Below the pieces are notes generated by a model. That model saw nothing but the letters and a program-made list of their open reading frames with translations, did no database searches and was not told the origin of the DNA. A program made the position numbers and the translations under genes. 64,000 bases of DNA from Gammaproteobacteria bacterium (GTDB taxonomy: Bacteria > Pseudomonadota > Gammaproteobacteria > Pseudomonadales > Pseudohongiellaceae), in assembly GCA_030831165.1 (NCBI GenBank), contig JAURLP010000012.1, positions 1 to 64,000 of the forward strand, in the 5' to 3' direction. Each line of letters begins with the position of its first letter. Positions within the stretch are counted from its first letter, which is position 1. Positions 50,101 through 58,721 of the stretch are shown one piece after another.

Positions 50101-50643
50101 AAATATTGAACCGCGCAAGGCATACTCACCATGCTCATAAACAGCATCGACGTTTCTGTAACCTGCGTTTTCCAAATTTAACCGTAGAGTGCCCAGATTA
50201 ATTTCTTCGCCTATTGAAAAACTTAACGAGCGACCATGGATATATGAAGCCGGGACTAATCTATGCAATACCGTACTAATAGAGGCAATTAATATGCCGT
50301 TGTTAACCTTGTCGAGTTGAGAAAGTATGTCGAGCCGCTGCGAAATAATGTCCTGATGAGGCGAGAAATTATCATATGGAAGTGTTTCCCAATCAGGAAG
50401 TTCTTCAAGGTAAACAGGCCTATCTTCCTTCCCTTTTTTATAAAAAAAAGCTAACTCAGATTTTAAACGCTGAGCTTGTTGGCTGTTCTCAGTCAAGACC
50501 AGTACCAATCCGGCATGCTCACGGGCACAATTGGCAATACAAAGAGCAGAGGCCGAACCAGAAAATCCACCCCAGTTCTGCCGATTGCCAGGCCTAAGGA
50601 GGGAGTGATCTAAAGCAGGAGAAAAAATAGAAAACGCTGTCAC
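47173..50643 (-). CDS. mfd: Transcription-repair coupling factor Mfd
   Basis: DNA translocase that removes RNA polymerase stalled at lesions and recruits UvrA. Domain order: UvrB-like module (~1-340), RNA polymerase-interacting CarD-like domain (~475-560, VVHIDHGVGRYHGLENFDV), then RecG-like helicase motor with Walker A GDVGFGKTEVA, Walker B LLIIDEEHRFGV, TATPIPRTLNMAM and QLRGRVGRS, and the C-terminal TRCF domain. 1156 aa, full length. Start is GTG; no ATG is nearby and the N-terminus MTAFSIFSP fits. Divergent from gap. Confidence 0.97.
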   Translation of the reverse strand: MTAFSIFSPALDHSLLRPGNRQNWGGFSGSASALCIANCAREHAGLVLVLTENSQQAQRLKSELAFFYKKGKEDRPVYLEELPDWETLPYDNFSPHQDIISQRLDILSQLDKVNNGILIASISTVLHRLVPASYIHGRSLSFSIGEEINLGTLRLNLENAGYRNVDAVYEHGEYALRGSIFDIFPMGSRKPYRIELFDNEIESLRSFDPETQISQDRIKQINLLPGKEYPLDQAGIETFRQNFRAEFDIDLRKCPMYEDVSQGIATAGIEYYLPLFFSELATIFDYLPENTLIMSSGSIQTGAEQFWREINSRYEDRRYDQHNPLVKPSKIFIPLNDCFSALNNYPQINLNTKQKQHIQVKTRSFPDIAVDHKKEKPLGALEKFLRKNADTPILFCTDSAGRRETLIDLLKSIQVYPEVIDKWETFITQKPKLAITITPIEFGFWLAEPEIILITESQLFVHHVSQYRRRGKAKDNTDFIVKSLTELNIGSPVVHIDHGVGRYHGLENFDVEGQQTEFLVLEYADHAKLYVPVSSLHLINRYSGADAATAPLHKLGSDQWIKARRKAAEKVVDVAAELLDIYARREAKKGQLFKLPTEDYQLFKNSFPFEETDDQVDAINAVINDMTTTKVMDRLVCGDVGFGKTEVALRAAFIAVNNHKQVAILVPTTLLAQQHYDNFKDRFADWPVRIALMSRFVAKEDQDKNLAELENGRIDIVIGTHKLLQSNVKYKSLGLLIIDEEHRFGVRQKETLKAMRSNVDILTLTATPIPRTLNMAMSGMRDLSIIASPPARRLSIKTFIRQSNPPLIKEAILRELLRGGQVFFLHNEVKTIEKAAEEIRELVPEARVAVAHGQLRERELERVMSEFYHKQYNVLVCSTIIETGIDIPNANTIIIEGAHKFGLAQLHQLRGRVGRSHHQAYAYMLTPSPKSMSNDAKKRVDAIASADTLGAGFTLASHDLEIRGAGELLGDEQSGHIQTIGFTLYSEMLEQTIKLMKAGKQLNLDKPLQESTEVNLRIPALIPDSYLPDVHLRLLMYKRIANAQSNDELIELKVEMIDRFGLLTEPVNFLFSVTELKLQAERLGIAKIEANVKAGKMYFKNDTVVDPYSLVKIVQEQPEIYKLSAGNELKFFHDNLDPAERLEFVKNTLTLLKKAA

Positions 50644-50719
50644 AACTAATTAATATGCCTGTAAAAGGGCCGCTATCATGGCATAAAATTGCAGTTTAAT
50701 TCTAGCAAAGAGATTAAGG

Positions 50720-50749
50720 TTGGACATATTAAGGCTGACCTAAGATAAT
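50720..50749 (+). promoter_or_regulatory. Candidate sigma70 promoter for gap
   Basis: TTGGAC (50720-50725), 18-base spacer, GATAAT (50744-50749), predicted start about 50756, 55 bases before the gap start. Motif match by eye in the mfd-gap divergent gap. Confidence 0.45.
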
Positions 50750-50809
50750 ACGCGCCGTCTGAAACAACGCTGTTTATTTATCGGCATAATACAAATATAG
50801 GATTTCATT

Positions 50810-52285
50810 GTGGTAAGACCTAGCTTAGATGATTATTTTGGTGACTGGAAAGCAAGAGAAGCTTTAACCCGCGAGATGATTCCCATGATTGGGAAGCTCG
50901 AATACGAGAAAGGGGTTCAGATATTCCTTTACGGTAGAACATTAAACAAACGTTCTACCGTTGCCATTATGCAATATCACCGTCGCGTCCGCGAAGTTGC
51001 CAGAAATGAGCTGTCTGAATTTGAAAGCCATCCAGTGCTTTCTGCAATGTGCACACTTAATCTGGCTCCCAGCCAAATAGACTTAGGCAAATTGACCGTT
51101 AAATATATGGAGTATTGCCAAACCCAGAAAGAAACGCCTGATGTCATTGAATTTGTTAGAAAAGAATTAGCACACCTAATAGATATTGATTACAAACCCA
51201 TAGCAAAGCCAACTGATATCGTGCTCTATGGCTTTGGTAGAATAGGACGCTTATTAACCCGTTTATTAATCGAACAAACAGGTAATGGGCAAGTGATGCG
51301 CTTGCGTGCCGTCGTTGTGCGTAAAACTGGCGAAAATGACCTGGAAAAACGTGTGAACTTATTGCGTAACGACTCCGTGCATGGGCCTTTTGAGGGAACC
51401 ATCCGAGTCGATGAATTAAATAGCCGTATTATCGCCAACGGTAATGTTATCCCTTTCATCTATTCAGATGAGCCAGATACACTTGATTACACAGAATATG
51501 GAATCAATGACGCTCTGGTTATAGACAACACAGGAAAGTGGCGTGATAGAGAAGGTCTGTCACTTCACCTGAAATCTAAAGGCGTGAGTAAAGTGATGCT
51601 GACAGCGCCTGGAAAAGGTGATCTCAAAAACATTGTTTCTGGTATTAATGACCATATGATTACACCAGATGACCAGATTATTTCAGCGGCTTCATGCACC
51701 ACGAATGCAATCGCGCCAGTTCTTAAATTGATTAATGAGCGCTTTGGTGTTGTTCACGGACATGTTGAAACGGTACATGCCTACACCAATGATCAAAACC
51801 TTATTGACAATTATCATAAGGCAGATAGGCGTGGACGCAGTGCTGCCTTGAACATGGTGTTAACAGAAACCGGCGCTGCAACTGCAGTGGCAAAAGCGGT
51901 ACCTGAACTAGAAGGAAAGCTAACAGGCAATGCGGTCAGGGTTCCGGTAGCTAATGTTTCCATGGCGATACTTAGTCTTAGCCTTGTAAAAGAAACCACG
52001 AAGGAAGAGATTAATAATTATTTAAGGCTTATTGCGCTGCATTCACCACTTCAGAACCAGCTCGGTTATACTGAGTCACCTGATGCGGTTTCCAGTGATT
52101 TTGTTGGAATGCGTGAAGCTGCCACTCTTGATGCCACGGCAACAAAAGTCCAAGGCAAAAATATGGTGTTGTACCTATGGTACGATAATGAATACAGTTA
52201 TAGTAATCAGGTTGTTCGTATGGTTGGGAAAATGGCAGGCGTCAGTTACAAGTCATACCCAGAAAACGAAAGCATGTATATCTAG
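50810..52285 (+). CDS. gap: Long-form glyceraldehyde-3-phosphate dehydrogenase
   Basis: NAD(P)-dependent oxidation/phosphorylation of glyceraldehyde 3-phosphate, or the reverse in gluconeogenesis. The catalytic core begins at the Rossmann motif GFGRIGR (residue ~141) and has catalytic Cys296 in [12 protein letters not shown] plus the [12 protein letters not shown]-terminal segment. Ahead of it lies an extra ~135-residue N-terminal helical domain absent from classical GAPDH (~335 aa) but known in a long form next to mfd in Pseudomonas. 491 aa. Start is GTG with AGGA 7 bases upstream. The role of the extension is unknown; coenzyme preference cannot be told with confidence. Confidence 0.93.
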   Translation: MVRPSLDDYFGDWKAREALTREMIPMIGKLEYEKGVQIFLYGRTLNKRSTVAIMQYHRRVREVARNELSEFESHPVLSAMCTLNLAPSQIDLGKLTVKYMEYCQTQKETPDVIEFVRKELAHLIDIDYKPIAKPTDIVLYGFGRIGRLLTRLLIEQTGNGQVMRLRAVVVRKTGENDLEKRVNLLRNDSVHGPFEGTIRVDELNSRIIANGNVIPFIYSDEPDTLDYTEYGINDALVIDNTGKWRDREGLSLHLKSKGVSKVMLTAPGKGDLKNIVSGINDHMITPDDQIISAASCTTNAIAPVLKLINERFGVVHGHVETVHAYTNDQNLIDNYHKADRRGRSAALNMVLTETGAATAVAKAVPELEGKLTGNAVRVPVANVSMAILSLSLVKETTKEEINNYLRLIALHSPLQNQLGYTESPDAVSSDFVGMREAATLDATATKVQGKNMVLYLWYDNEYSYSNQVVRMVGKMAGVSYKSYPENESMYI

Positions 52286-52335
52286 ATCACACTATCTTTC
52301 CTCAGGTTGATTTAAACATAGCCACTGAGACTAAA

Positions 52336-53727
52336 ATGGCAAGCAAGCACTATGAAATCATTGTTATAGGCAGCGGCCCAGCGGGTGAGTCGGCGGCTAT
52401 GAACGCCGCTAAGTCTAAATACAGTGTTGCAATGATCTGCGACAAACCTAAGGTTGGGGGCAACTCAGCCTATCATGGCACCATTCCTTCCAAAGCATTG
52501 AGAAACTCAGTCCGCCAATTTCTGGATCTACATAACAACCCTATGTTTCGAGACCTGGCGGAAGTGGGAAAAATAGGTTTTGAAACAATCATAAAACATG
52601 CCGAGAAAGCCGTAGAAGAGCATCTTAATGTGGTGGGTGCGGCCTACGAGAGAAACAATATTCCGGTTATACATGGCACTGCTCAATTTATTGATGAGCA
52701 TACCATTGCCGTAAGTGGCGCTAAAAAAACTACTAGAATAAAGGCTGATCATTTCATTATCGCAACAGGTTCACGCCCATATCGCCCTGAGTTTGTTGAT
52801 TTTGATCATAAGCGAGTTTTTGATAGCGATACTATTTTGAAACTGGATTACACACCAAATAAAGTCACTATTATTGGAGCAGGTGTTATTGGCTGTGAAT
52901 ATGCCTCAATTTTTGGCGGCCTGGGCATTAATGTCGAGTTGATCAATCCGGAAGCAACCTTACTGTCATATCTTGATGCAGAAATTACCGATGCGCTTAG
53001 TTATCATCTTGGTAATCTCGGGGTTCGATGTCGGCATCAGGAACATTTTGAAAGAATGGAATGTAATGATTATTCTGTGGTTACCTACCTTACTTCGGGC
53101 AAAAAAATAAAAAGCGATATCGTATTATGGGCCAATGGCCGAACCGGCAACACGGATAAGTTAAACCTTGAGGCTATAGGGCTGGAAGCGAACAGTCGAG
53201 GTCAGTTAGAGGTTAACAACAAGTATCAAACCAAGCATCAGAAAATATACGCGGTTGGAGATGTTATTGGTAGACCATCATTAGCCAGTGCTGCTTTTGA
53301 CCAGGGCAGGGCTGCATGCAACGCAATAGTTAATCCCAATGAGTTCAACTGGGTAGGAGATGTCCCAACCGGCATATATACCATTCCTGAAATCAGCACG
53401 ATTGGGCTCAACGAGCAGGAATTGACTGAACAGAAAGTTCCCTATGAAGTTGGCAAAGCCTATTTTCGAAATCTTGCCCGTGCACAAATTACTGGCGAAG
53501 AAGTAGGGATGTTAAAAATAATATTTAATTTTGACACCCTGGAAATTCTTGGCATACATTGCTTTGGTTCCCAGGCCTCTGAAATTGTACACATTGGTCA
53601 GGCGATCATGAGCCAGAAGGGCAAAGCTAATACGCTGAAATATTTTATGAATACAACTTTTAATTATCCGACGATGGCAGAGGCTTATAAGGTTGCCGCC
53701 TATGATGGATATAACAGGGTTTTTTAA
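52336..53727 (+). CDS. sthA: Soluble pyridine nucleotide transhydrogenase
   Basis: FAD-dependent cytosolic enzyme interconverting NADPH + NAD+ and NADP+ + NADH. FAD motif [15 protein letters not shown] (residues ~12-26), second nucleotide motif [18 protein letters not shown]-closing ANGRTGNTD and [21 protein letters not shown], and the C-terminal dimerisation domain ending [19 protein letters not shown]. Long identity with E. coli SthA (464 aa) against 463 here. The normally conserved Cys in GGxCTHxGTIPSKA is replaced by Ser44 ([14 protein letters not shown]). It lies 50 bases after gap and 117 before nuoA. Confidence 0.95.
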   Translation: MASKHYEIIVIGSGPAGESAAMNAAKSKYSVAMICDKPKVGGNSAYHGTIPSKALRNSVRQFLDLHNNPMFRDLAEVGKIGFETIIKHAEKAVEEHLNVVGAAYERNNIPVIHGTAQFIDEHTIAVSGAKKTTRIKADHFIIATGSRPYRPEFVDFDHKRVFDSDTILKLDYTPNKVTIIGAGVIGCEYASIFGGLGINVELINPEATLLSYLDAEITDALSYHLGNLGVRCRHQEHFERMECNDYSVVTYLTSGKKIKSDIVLWANGRTGNTDKLNLEAIGLEANSRGQLEVNNKYQTKHQKIYAVGDVIGRPSLASAAFDQGRAACNAIVNPNEFNWVGDVPTGIYTIPEISTIGLNEQELTEQKVPYEVGKAYFRNLARAQITGEEVGMLKIIFNFDTLEILGIHCFGSQASEIVHIGQAIMSQKGKANTLKYFMNTTFNYPTMAEAYKVAAYDGYNRVF

Positions 53728-53769
53728 ACGATAAACTTGAAAAAAATCGAATTAACTTCTCATAACAAA

Positions 53770-53798
53770 TGGAATAGAGCAGCAGCTTCGCATATAAT
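53770..53798 (+). promoter_or_regulatory. Candidate sigma70 promoter for the nuo operon
   Basis: TGGAAT (53770-53775, weak -35), 17-base spacer, TATAAT (53793-53798, perfect -10), predicted start about 53805, 40 bases before nuoA. Confidence 0.45.
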
Positions 53799-53844
53799 TC
53801 TCACGATTTTTTTTGTCTAGATAACTAATAAACGAGTAAGCAGT

Positions 53845-54318
53845 TTGAACGTCGACTTATTTCCACTGGTTTTGTATTCCGTCATAGTTATTGTGCTGAT
53901 TGTTGCTCTGACAGCTGTGTCCCATCTGTTAGGGCAGAAACGTAAAGATCATGCCACTGACGAGGTTTATGAGTCAGGCATGTTATCGGTTGGGTCTGCG
54001 CAATTAAAAATTTCAGTTCCTTTCTATCTTACCGCTATCCTGTTTATCATTTTTGATCTTGAAGCCGTTTTCCTTTTCGCCTGGGCCATCTCAATTCGTG
54101 AAACTGGCTGGCTGGGTTATGCAGAAGTCTTTATATTCATTGCAATTTTGATTGCCGGTTTGGTTTATCTCTGGCGTGCTGGCGCCTTGGAGTGGAGAAG
54201 CCAGCGCCAACGTGATGATCGTCTTCATACCATTGGTAAGAGCGGTGTCGTCAATATTGATAAAAAAACGGGTAAAGCACATAAAACAGAGCAGCCTAAA
54301 CAAGGAGGCGCGCATTAA
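53845..54318 (+). CDS. nuoA: NADH-quinone oxidoreductase subunit A
   Basis: Small membrane subunit of complex I near the quinone site. Three transmembrane helices are visible (~7-29, ~67-87, ~100-120), with the conserved YESGM segment in the first loop. The C-terminal tail (~125-157) is long and hydrophilic. 157 aa. Start is TTG at 53845 with GAG upstream; no ATG would give a complete first helix. The stop overlaps the nuoB ATG by one base. Confidence 0.95.
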   Translation: MNVDLFPLVLYSVIVIVLIVALTAVSHLLGQKRKDHATDEVYESGMLSVGSAQLKISVPFYLTAILFIIFDLEAVFLFAWAISIRETGWLGYAEVFIFIAILIAGLVYLWRAGALEWRSQRQRDDRLHTIGKSGVVNIDKKTGKAHKTEQPKQGGAH

Positions 54319-54959
54319 TGAGCTGGGAACTGGTAAAACCTGAAGACACATATTCCCCCAGTCCTGGGATGAATCAGTTCGATGATCATATTCGTAAGAA
54401 TGTCATCATGACCCGTCTTGAAGATATGCTAGCCTGGAGTCGAAAAAATTCTCTGTGGCCATTTAACTTCGGATTGTCTTGTTGTTATGTTGAAGCAGCT
54501 ACAGCAATCTCAAGTCGTCACGATATTGCTCGCTTTGGTGCCGAGGTCTTTCGAGCGACACCTCGGCAGGCAGATATGATTATTATTGCCGGCACTGTGT
54601 TTAGAAAAATGGCACCGGTGGTTCAGCGCCTTTATGAACAGATGATGGAGCCACGCTGGGTAATCTGCATGGGTTCCTGTGCAAACTCAGGCGGAATGTA
54701 TGATATCTATTCAGTTGTTCAGGGCGTTGATAAATTTTTGCCTGTTGATGTCTATGTTTCTGGGTGTCCACCCAGACCTGAAGCCCTGTTACAGGGCTTG
54801 AATCTCTTGCAAGATTCCATAGGAAAGAAGCGACGTCCAGTAAGCTGGATGATCAATGATCAAGGAATATACGAGCGAGAGAAAAATATTATTCAGCGCG
54901 AAGCACGCCTGAAAGATAGAATAGCCGCGACTGAATTAACCAGTCCGGATGAAACCTGA
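54318..54959 (+). CDS. nuoB: NADH-quinone oxidoreductase subunit B
   Basis: Carries the terminal [4Fe-4S] cluster N2 that reduces quinone. Adjacent Cys55-Cys56 in SCCYVEA, a third Cys in GSCANSGG and the fourth in [10 protein letters not shown] supply the cluster. 213 aa, with an ~40-residue C-terminal extension after the conserved core. Translationally coupled to nuoA. Confidence 0.97.
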   Translation: MSWELVKPEDTYSPSPGMNQFDDHIRKNVIMTRLEDMLAWSRKNSLWPFNFGLSCCYVEAATAISSRHDIARFGAEVFRATPRQADMIIIAGTVFRKMAPVVQRLYEQMMEPRWVICMGSCANSGGMYDIYSVVQGVDKFLPVDVYVSGCPPRPEALLQGLNLLQDSIGKKRRPVSWMINDQGIYEREKNIIQREARLKDRIAATELTSPDET

Positions 54960-54985
54960 TAATTTAAATTAAGAAGAGATTACTT

Positions 54986-56767
54986 TTGAGCACTGCAAGC
55001 ACCTCTTTACAGCAAAGTATGGCCGAGACTCCTGCGGTCATTGCCGAGCTTTATCTCAAATTTGGTGAGTCTGCTTTTGTGCGTCAACACACCGCCGAAG
55101 GTATGCCAACACTTTGGCTGGGCCGTGAAAAACTGCTGGAAGTTCTCAAGTTTTTACGTGACGACTACCGGCCTCGCTATGAAATGTTACTTGATGTCAC
55201 CGCTATTGATGAGCGTTTACGTGTTCACAGAGGCGGTCAGCCAGAGAGTGATTTTACGGTTGTCTATCAGTTGATTTCCTACTCAGGTAATTGCGACATT
55301 CGTCTTAAGGTTGCTCTTAAAGAACCTGATTTAAAAGTTCCTACTATTATTTCTTTATGGCCAGCTGCCAATTGGCACGAACGTGAATGCTGGGATATGT
55401 TTGGTGTGGTGTTTGACGGCCATCCGAATTTAAGCCGTATTTATACCCCGCCTACCTGGGTTGGACATCCATTGCGTAAAGATCATCCAGCCAGAGCGAC
55501 AGAAATGGAGCCTTATCGTTTAGATGATGATATTGTCGATACTGAGCAGGAAGCCATGAAGTTCAAACCCGAAGAGTGGGGGCTTGAACGTAAATCCGAC
55601 ACCAGTGAGTTCATGTTTCTGAATTTTGGTCCTAACCATCCGGCAGCCCATGGCGTTATCCGTTTTGCACTGCAGTTGGATGGAGAATATGTCTTGGATG
55701 TTGTCCCAGATGTTGGTTATCACCACCGCGGTGCTGAAAAAATGGGTGAGCGCCAGACCTGGCATACCTATATTCCCTATACGGATCGAATTGATTATCT
55801 GGGTGGTGTAATGAATAACCTGCCTTATGTAATGGCCGTAGAAAAAATGGCCGGCATTGAAGTCCCTGAGCGGGTCAAAGTAATTCGCGTCATGCTGGCG
55901 GAATTTTTCCGTATATGCAGTCACTTATTATTTTTCGGCACATGGGCAGTCGATTTAGGACAATTATCACCGCTGTTTTATGCCTTCGTTGATCGTGAAA
56001 AAGCGTTCAACATTATTGAATCAATCACGGGTGGAAGAATGCATCCGAGCTGGTTTCGAATTGGTGGTGTAGCCCAGGACCTGCCAAATGGTTGGGAAGT
56101 TCGTGTTCGCGAATTTGTCGATATGTTTCCCAAGAAGCTGCTTGAATACAACAAAATGGTGATGGCAAATACTGTTATCAAGCAGCGTACTATTGGCGTT
56201 GGTAAAATGAACACTCAGGATGCCTATGATTGGGGTATGACCGGACCGGCTCTTCGCGCAACAGGTCTGGAATGGGATTATCGTAAAAACCGACCTTATT
56301 CAGGCTACGAAAACTTTGAATTTGAGGTGCCTATTGCTGTCAACGGAGATTGTTATGACCGTGCTGCTGTTCGTGTTGAGGAAATGCGTCAGAGTTGTGA
56401 GATTATTCGTCAGTGTTTGGAAAATATGCCATCTGGGCCCTATAAATCTGATCATCACTTAACTACACCGCCTTTAAAAGAAGACAGTAAACAAGACATT
56501 GAAACCCTGATTAATCACTTCCTAAGTGTTAGCTGGGGGCCGGTTATGGAGCCAAGTGAAGTTTCCATGGCAATTGAAGCTACGAAGGGAATTAATTCCT
56601 ACTATTTAATTAATGATGGCGGTAGTGGCAGCTATCGCACGCGTATTCGTACGCCATCCTTTATACATATTCAGGCAATTCCATTCTTAAGTCGAGGGCT
56701 GATGCTGGCAGACTTTACTGCCGTAGTGGCAACCACCGATTTTGTAATGGCAGATGTTGATAAATAA
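54986..56767 (+). CDS. nuoCD: NADH-quinone oxidoreductase fused subunits C and D
   Basis: Peripheral-arm subunit in which NuoC (residues ~1-190: [35 protein letters not shown]) is fused to NuoD (residues ~205-593: [46 protein letters not shown]). The NuoD part forms the quinone cavity with NuoB. The fusion is as in E. coli and Pseudomonas. 593 aa. Start is TTG at 54986 after AAGAAGAG; an ATG at 55019 would shorten it by 11 residues. Confidence 0.96.
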   Translation: MSTASTSLQQSMAETPAVIAELYLKFGESAFVRQHTAEGMPTLWLGREKLLEVLKFLRDDYRPRYEMLLDVTAIDERLRVHRGGQPESDFTVVYQLISYSGNCDIRLKVALKEPDLKVPTIISLWPAANWHERECWDMFGVVFDGHPNLSRIYTPPTWVGHPLRKDHPARATEMEPYRLDDDIVDTEQEAMKFKPEEWGLERKSDTSEFMFLNFGPNHPAAHGVIRFALQLDGEYVLDVVPDVGYHHRGAEKMGERQTWHTYIPYTDRIDYLGGVMNNLPYVMAVEKMAGIEVPERVKVIRVMLAEFFRICSHLLFFGTWAVDLGQLSPLFYAFVDREKAFNIIESITGGRMHPSWFRIGGVAQDLPNGWEVRVREFVDMFPKKLLEYNKMVMANTVIKQRTIGVGKMNTQDAYDWGMTGPALRATGLEWDYRKNRPYSGYENFEFEVPIAVNGDCYDRAAVRVEEMRQSCEIIRQCLENMPSGPYKSDHHLTTPPLKEDSKQDIETLINHFLSVSWGPVMEPSEVSMAIEATKGINSYYLINDGGSGSYRTRIRTPSFIHIQAIPFLSRGLMLADFTAVVATTDFVMADVDK

Positions 56768-56833
56768 CAAATTAAGAGCGGAAACAGTAAGGCTAACCAG
56801 ACCAACCAAGAGTGTAGAGTAAGCAGAAAGAAA

Positions 56834-57346
56834 ATGAACAATATTATTGCCAGTACAGCCCTTAAAGCACGGCAACTGACCGATGAAGAAATTCATGAGA
56901 TAGAGCATGAAAAGACGCATTATCCCTATGCCCAGGCAGTGGGTCTTGAAGCGTTGAAAATCGTGCAGAAATATCAGGGTTGGGTCAGTGATGAAAGCTT
57001 GCTGGCTGTTTCAGAGTATCTGGATATCCCTCCGGATGATCTAGAAGGAGTTGCTACATTTTTCAACATGATTTTTCGCCGCCCAGTTGGCAAGAACGTT
57101 ATTCTTTTATGTGACTCCGTGGCCTGCTGGATGCTGGGTTGTGATGATTTAAAAGCCCACATCACCAGCGTCTTGGGAATTGAGTATGGGGAAACCACTG
57201 AAGATAACCTGTTTACTTTAATTCCAGTGCCCTGTCTCGGTGATTGTGACAGAGCTCCGAGTATGATGGTGGGAAGAGAGTTATACAGAAATCTGACTAA
57301 TGAAAAGATTGATCAGATTATCGCAGACTATAAAGCAAAAGCCTGA
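56834..57346 (+). CDS. nuoE: NADH-quinone oxidoreductase subunit E
   Basis: Thioredoxin-like [2Fe-2S] subunit of the NADH dehydrogenase module (cluster N1a). Ligands Cys93, Cys98, Cys134 and Cys138 (CDSVAC and CLGDC) match E. coli positions almost exactly. 170 aa. Followed 45 bases later by nuoF. Confidence 0.96.
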   Translation: MNNIIASTALKARQLTDEEIHEIEHEKTHYPYAQAVGLEALKIVQKYQGWVSDESLLAVSEYLDIPPDDLEGVATFFNMIFRRPVGKNVILLCDSVACWMLGCDDLKAHITSVLGIEYGETTEDNLFTLIPVPCLGDCDRAPSMMVGRELYRNLTNEKIDQIIADYKAKA

Positions 57347-57391
57347 ATAGTAGATGATTGAAGATTTTAAGCAGATTTAAAGCAGATATAG

Positions 57392-58666
57392 ATGAGCATA
57401 AATAACCCATTAACCAAGAATATAGAAAAAGGCAGAGCCCCCTTTACTTTTGCCGAGTACAAGGCTGCTGGTGGCTATCAGAGTTTCGCCAATGCCATAA
57501 AAATGGCCCCTCGGGATGTTATGGGCCAAGTAAAAGATGCTGGTCTTGGAGGACGTGGTGGTGCTGGGTTCAATACCGGCTTGAAATGGAGTTTCTCACC
57601 TGATCCTGATGGCTTGCCCCGCTATCTGGTGGTCAATGCTGATGAAATGGAGCCGGGTACATTCAAGGATCGACTATTAATGGAAAGTGATCCTCATTTA
57701 TTGATAGAAGGTATGATCACTGCTTCCTATGCCATTCAGGCGACAACTGGCTATATATTCCTAAGAGGCGAGTATACCGTTGCAGAAGAAAATTTATTAA
57801 AAGCTATCGCTGAAGCTTATGACAATGGCATGTTGGGTAAAAACATTCAGGGTTCTGACTTTAGCCTGGACATTTATCTACATACCAGTGCTGGTCGCTA
57901 TATTTGTGGAGAAGAAACTGCATTAATTAATGCGCTTGAAGGCAAACGGGCCAATCCGCGTTTTAAACCACCATTTCCTCAAGTCAGTGGTCTTTGGGGA
58001 AGGCCTACCTTGGTGAACAATGTGGAAACGATTTGTAACATCCCCGGCATTTTGACCTATGGTGTTGACTGGTTTAAAGGCCTGGGTCTAGGTGATGAAT
58101 GTGGCACACGTATTTCTGGTGTTAGTGGAAGGGTAAAAAATCCTGGTTGCTGGGAAATGCCTGTCGGAACTACTTTCCGCACTTTGTTAGAAGATTATGC
58201 CGGAGGCATGCAGGACGGCTATGAATTAAAAGCCTTTTTACCTGGTGGCGGTTCAACCGACTTTTTAATGCCTGAACATCTGGATTTACCAATGATTCCT
58301 GGTGAGGTTGCTAAAGCAGGTTCTCGTTTGGGTACTTCATTAATAATGGTTTTAGACGATAAAACATGCCCTGTCGGAACTGTCCGCAATCTTATTAAGT
58401 TTTTTGCTCATGAGTCTTGTGGCTGGTGTACCCCTTGCCGAGATGGATTGCCCTGGGTTGAACATATCCTCAATAAAATGGAAGAGGGTAAGGGTGAAAT
58501 GAAGGATATTGAGATTTTGAAAGAGATGTGCGGTTATATGGGGCCTGGAAACACCTTCTGTGCCTTAGCCCCTGGTGCAGCCGAACCACTACAGAGCAGT
58601 CTTAAATATTTTATGGACGAATATGAGAGTCATGTGAAGCATGGTTGTAGCTATAAATCACATTAA
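57392..58666 (+). CDS. nuoF: NADH-quinone oxidoreductase subunit F
   Basis: Binds NADH and FMN and holds [4Fe-4S] cluster N3. FMN/NADH site GLGGRGGAGFNTGLKW and NADEMEPGTFKDR; the N3 ligands are in ESCGWCTPCRDG with a fourth Cys in GNTFCALAPG. 424 aa, full length. Confidence 0.97.
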   Translation: MSINNPLTKNIEKGRAPFTFAEYKAAGGYQSFANAIKMAPRDVMGQVKDAGLGGRGGAGFNTGLKWSFSPDPDGLPRYLVVNADEMEPGTFKDRLLMESDPHLLIEGMITASYAIQATTGYIFLRGEYTVAEENLLKAIAEAYDNGMLGKNIQGSDFSLDIYLHTSAGRYICGEETALINALEGKRANPRFKPPFPQVSGLWGRPTLVNNVETICNIPGILTYGVDWFKGLGLGDECGTRISGVSGRVKNPGCWEMPVGTTFRTLLEDYAGGMQDGYELKAFLPGGGSTDFLMPEHLDLPMIPGEVAKAGSRLGTSLIMVLDDKTCPVGTVRNLIKFFAHESCGWCTPCRDGLPWVEHILNKMEEGKGEMKDIEILKEMCGYMGPGNTFCALAPGAAEPLQSSLKYFMDEYESHVKHGCSYKSH

Positions 58667-58721
58667 TATAATTATTTAAATACTTGTTTTATATTGATAT
58701 AAGGATAAATTAGGTTAAAAG

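Noticed and set aside
55520-55924. 134-codon minus-strand frame in nuoCD
   Set aside because: Antisense shadow of the conserved NuoD region.
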